Below are positions 63,896 to 64,000 of a DNA stretch of 64,000 bases, in pieces. This stretch comes from CAIKLP01 sp039798705 (GTDB lineage Bacteria; Bacteroidota; Bacteroidia; Sphingobacteriales; Sphingobacteriaceae), in assembly GCA_039798705.1 (NCBI GenBank), contig JBDKFN010000003.1, forward strand, positions 33,264 to 97,263. The letters are read 5' to 3'. Within the stretch, counting starts at the first letter, position 1. The number at the start of each line of letters is the position of its first letter. The position numbers and the translations under genes were made by a program. The notes beneath the pieces are model-generated. The model worked only from the letters and a program-made list of their open reading frames with translations. It searched no databases and was not told the origin of the DNA.

Positions 63896-64000
63896 ATGAA
63901 AAAAATATTATTTGTATTAGGTGTAATTTCTTTAACAGCATGCGGAAAATTTGGTCAGAAGAGCAGCTACGAAATTGACGGAAGCCTTGTTGCTAAAGAC
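63896..64000 (+). CDS. Lipoprotein, N-terminal part
   Basis: Starts 2 bp after the arginase-family stop and runs off the right edge; 35 codons are visible. It begins MKKILFVLGVISLTACGKFG, a lipoprotein signal with Cys16, then KSSYEIDGSLVAKD. In many Bacteroidota an arginase-family gene precedes gldK, a T9SS lipoprotein, so this may be gldK, but the visible part is too short to tell. Confidence 0.65.
   Translation, partial: MKKILFVLGVISLTACGKFGQKSSYEIDGSLVAKD

Noticed and set aside
1..64000. CRISPR arrays, tRNA or rRNA genes, insertion sequences, prophage or integrative elements
   Set aside because: None was recognised on either strand by reading; a covariance-model search for RNAs would be needed to exclude small RNAs.

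Overview
This 64 kb window is a chromosomal stretch from a member of the Bacteroidota, most likely a Chitinophagales/Sphingobacteriales-type environmental lineage; that rank is an inference. Evidence for the phylum: roughly one-third G+C, almost no Shine-Dalgarno sequences, -7 boxes of the form TAnnTTTG upstream of many genes, a protein with a C-terminal type IX secretion (T9SS) sorting domain, a TonB-dependent receptor with an N-terminal carboxypeptidase-regulatory-like domain, Bacteroidota-restricted families (DUF4270, DUF4286), and the neighbourhood glmS / DUF4270 / short glycogen-synthase-like protein / panC / panD. No rRNA, tRNA, CRISPR array, insertion sequence, prophage or integrase was seen. 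No gap between genes exceeds about 180 bp, and several genes overlap at their ends.

Layout. 0-5.5 kb: end of a TPR gene with DUF4286 and rfbC; an OmpA-like coiled-coil protein; fumC-aroE-unknown gene. 5.5-10 kb: an ALDH7-type aldehyde dehydrogenase downstream of a large M1 peptidase with a probable C-terminal beta-barrel. 10-20.3 kb: a TPR protein, a ComA-like phosphosulfolactate synthase, hisS and hutH, then a TonB receptor divergent from hutU, then meaB. 20.3-24 kb: three family-2 glycosyltransferases and an O-antigen ligase/polymerase-like protein. 24-31.4 kb: infB, nusA and rimP, an RlmI-like methyltransferase, tadA and sodA. 31.4-39.5 kb: glmS, DUF4270 lipoprotein and GT5-like protein, divergent from panC-panD-flippase-rfaE2-acyl-CoA dehydrogenase (whose 5' end looks damaged). 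39.5-50.5 kb: SPOR-like protein, TlpA-like protein with an M1 aminopeptidase lipoprotein, TerC, aspS, BioY-like protein with a SNF2 helicase, rhodanese. 50.5-57.7 kb: amino-acid permease, serine hydrolase, 1208-residue T9SS cargo protein, GNAT, small membrane protein. 57.8-64 kb: fabD-tsaE-ald, tryptophan 2,3-dioxygenase/crcB/SDR, an arginase-family protein and the start of a lipoprotein.

Themes. The gene content is mainly housekeeping (translation, NusA/IF2, cofactor and envelope synthesis) plus amino-acid catabolism: histidine (hutH, hutU, possibly the arginase-family protein), tryptophan (kynA), alanine (ald), a lysine-type aldehyde dehydrogenase, and two M1 peptidases. This fits a peptide-using heterotroph. 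I found no clear new multigene system. The observations most worth a second look are a putative terminator/attenuator hairpin between a promoter and rimP-nusA-infB, very short-leader promoters that revise start codons, a 5' frameshift in an acyl-CoA dehydrogenase gene, a GT5 homologue lacking both its catalytic motif and its second domain, an M1 peptidase fused to a probable outer-membrane barrel, an arginase homologue lacking one metal ligand, and ComA in a bacterium.
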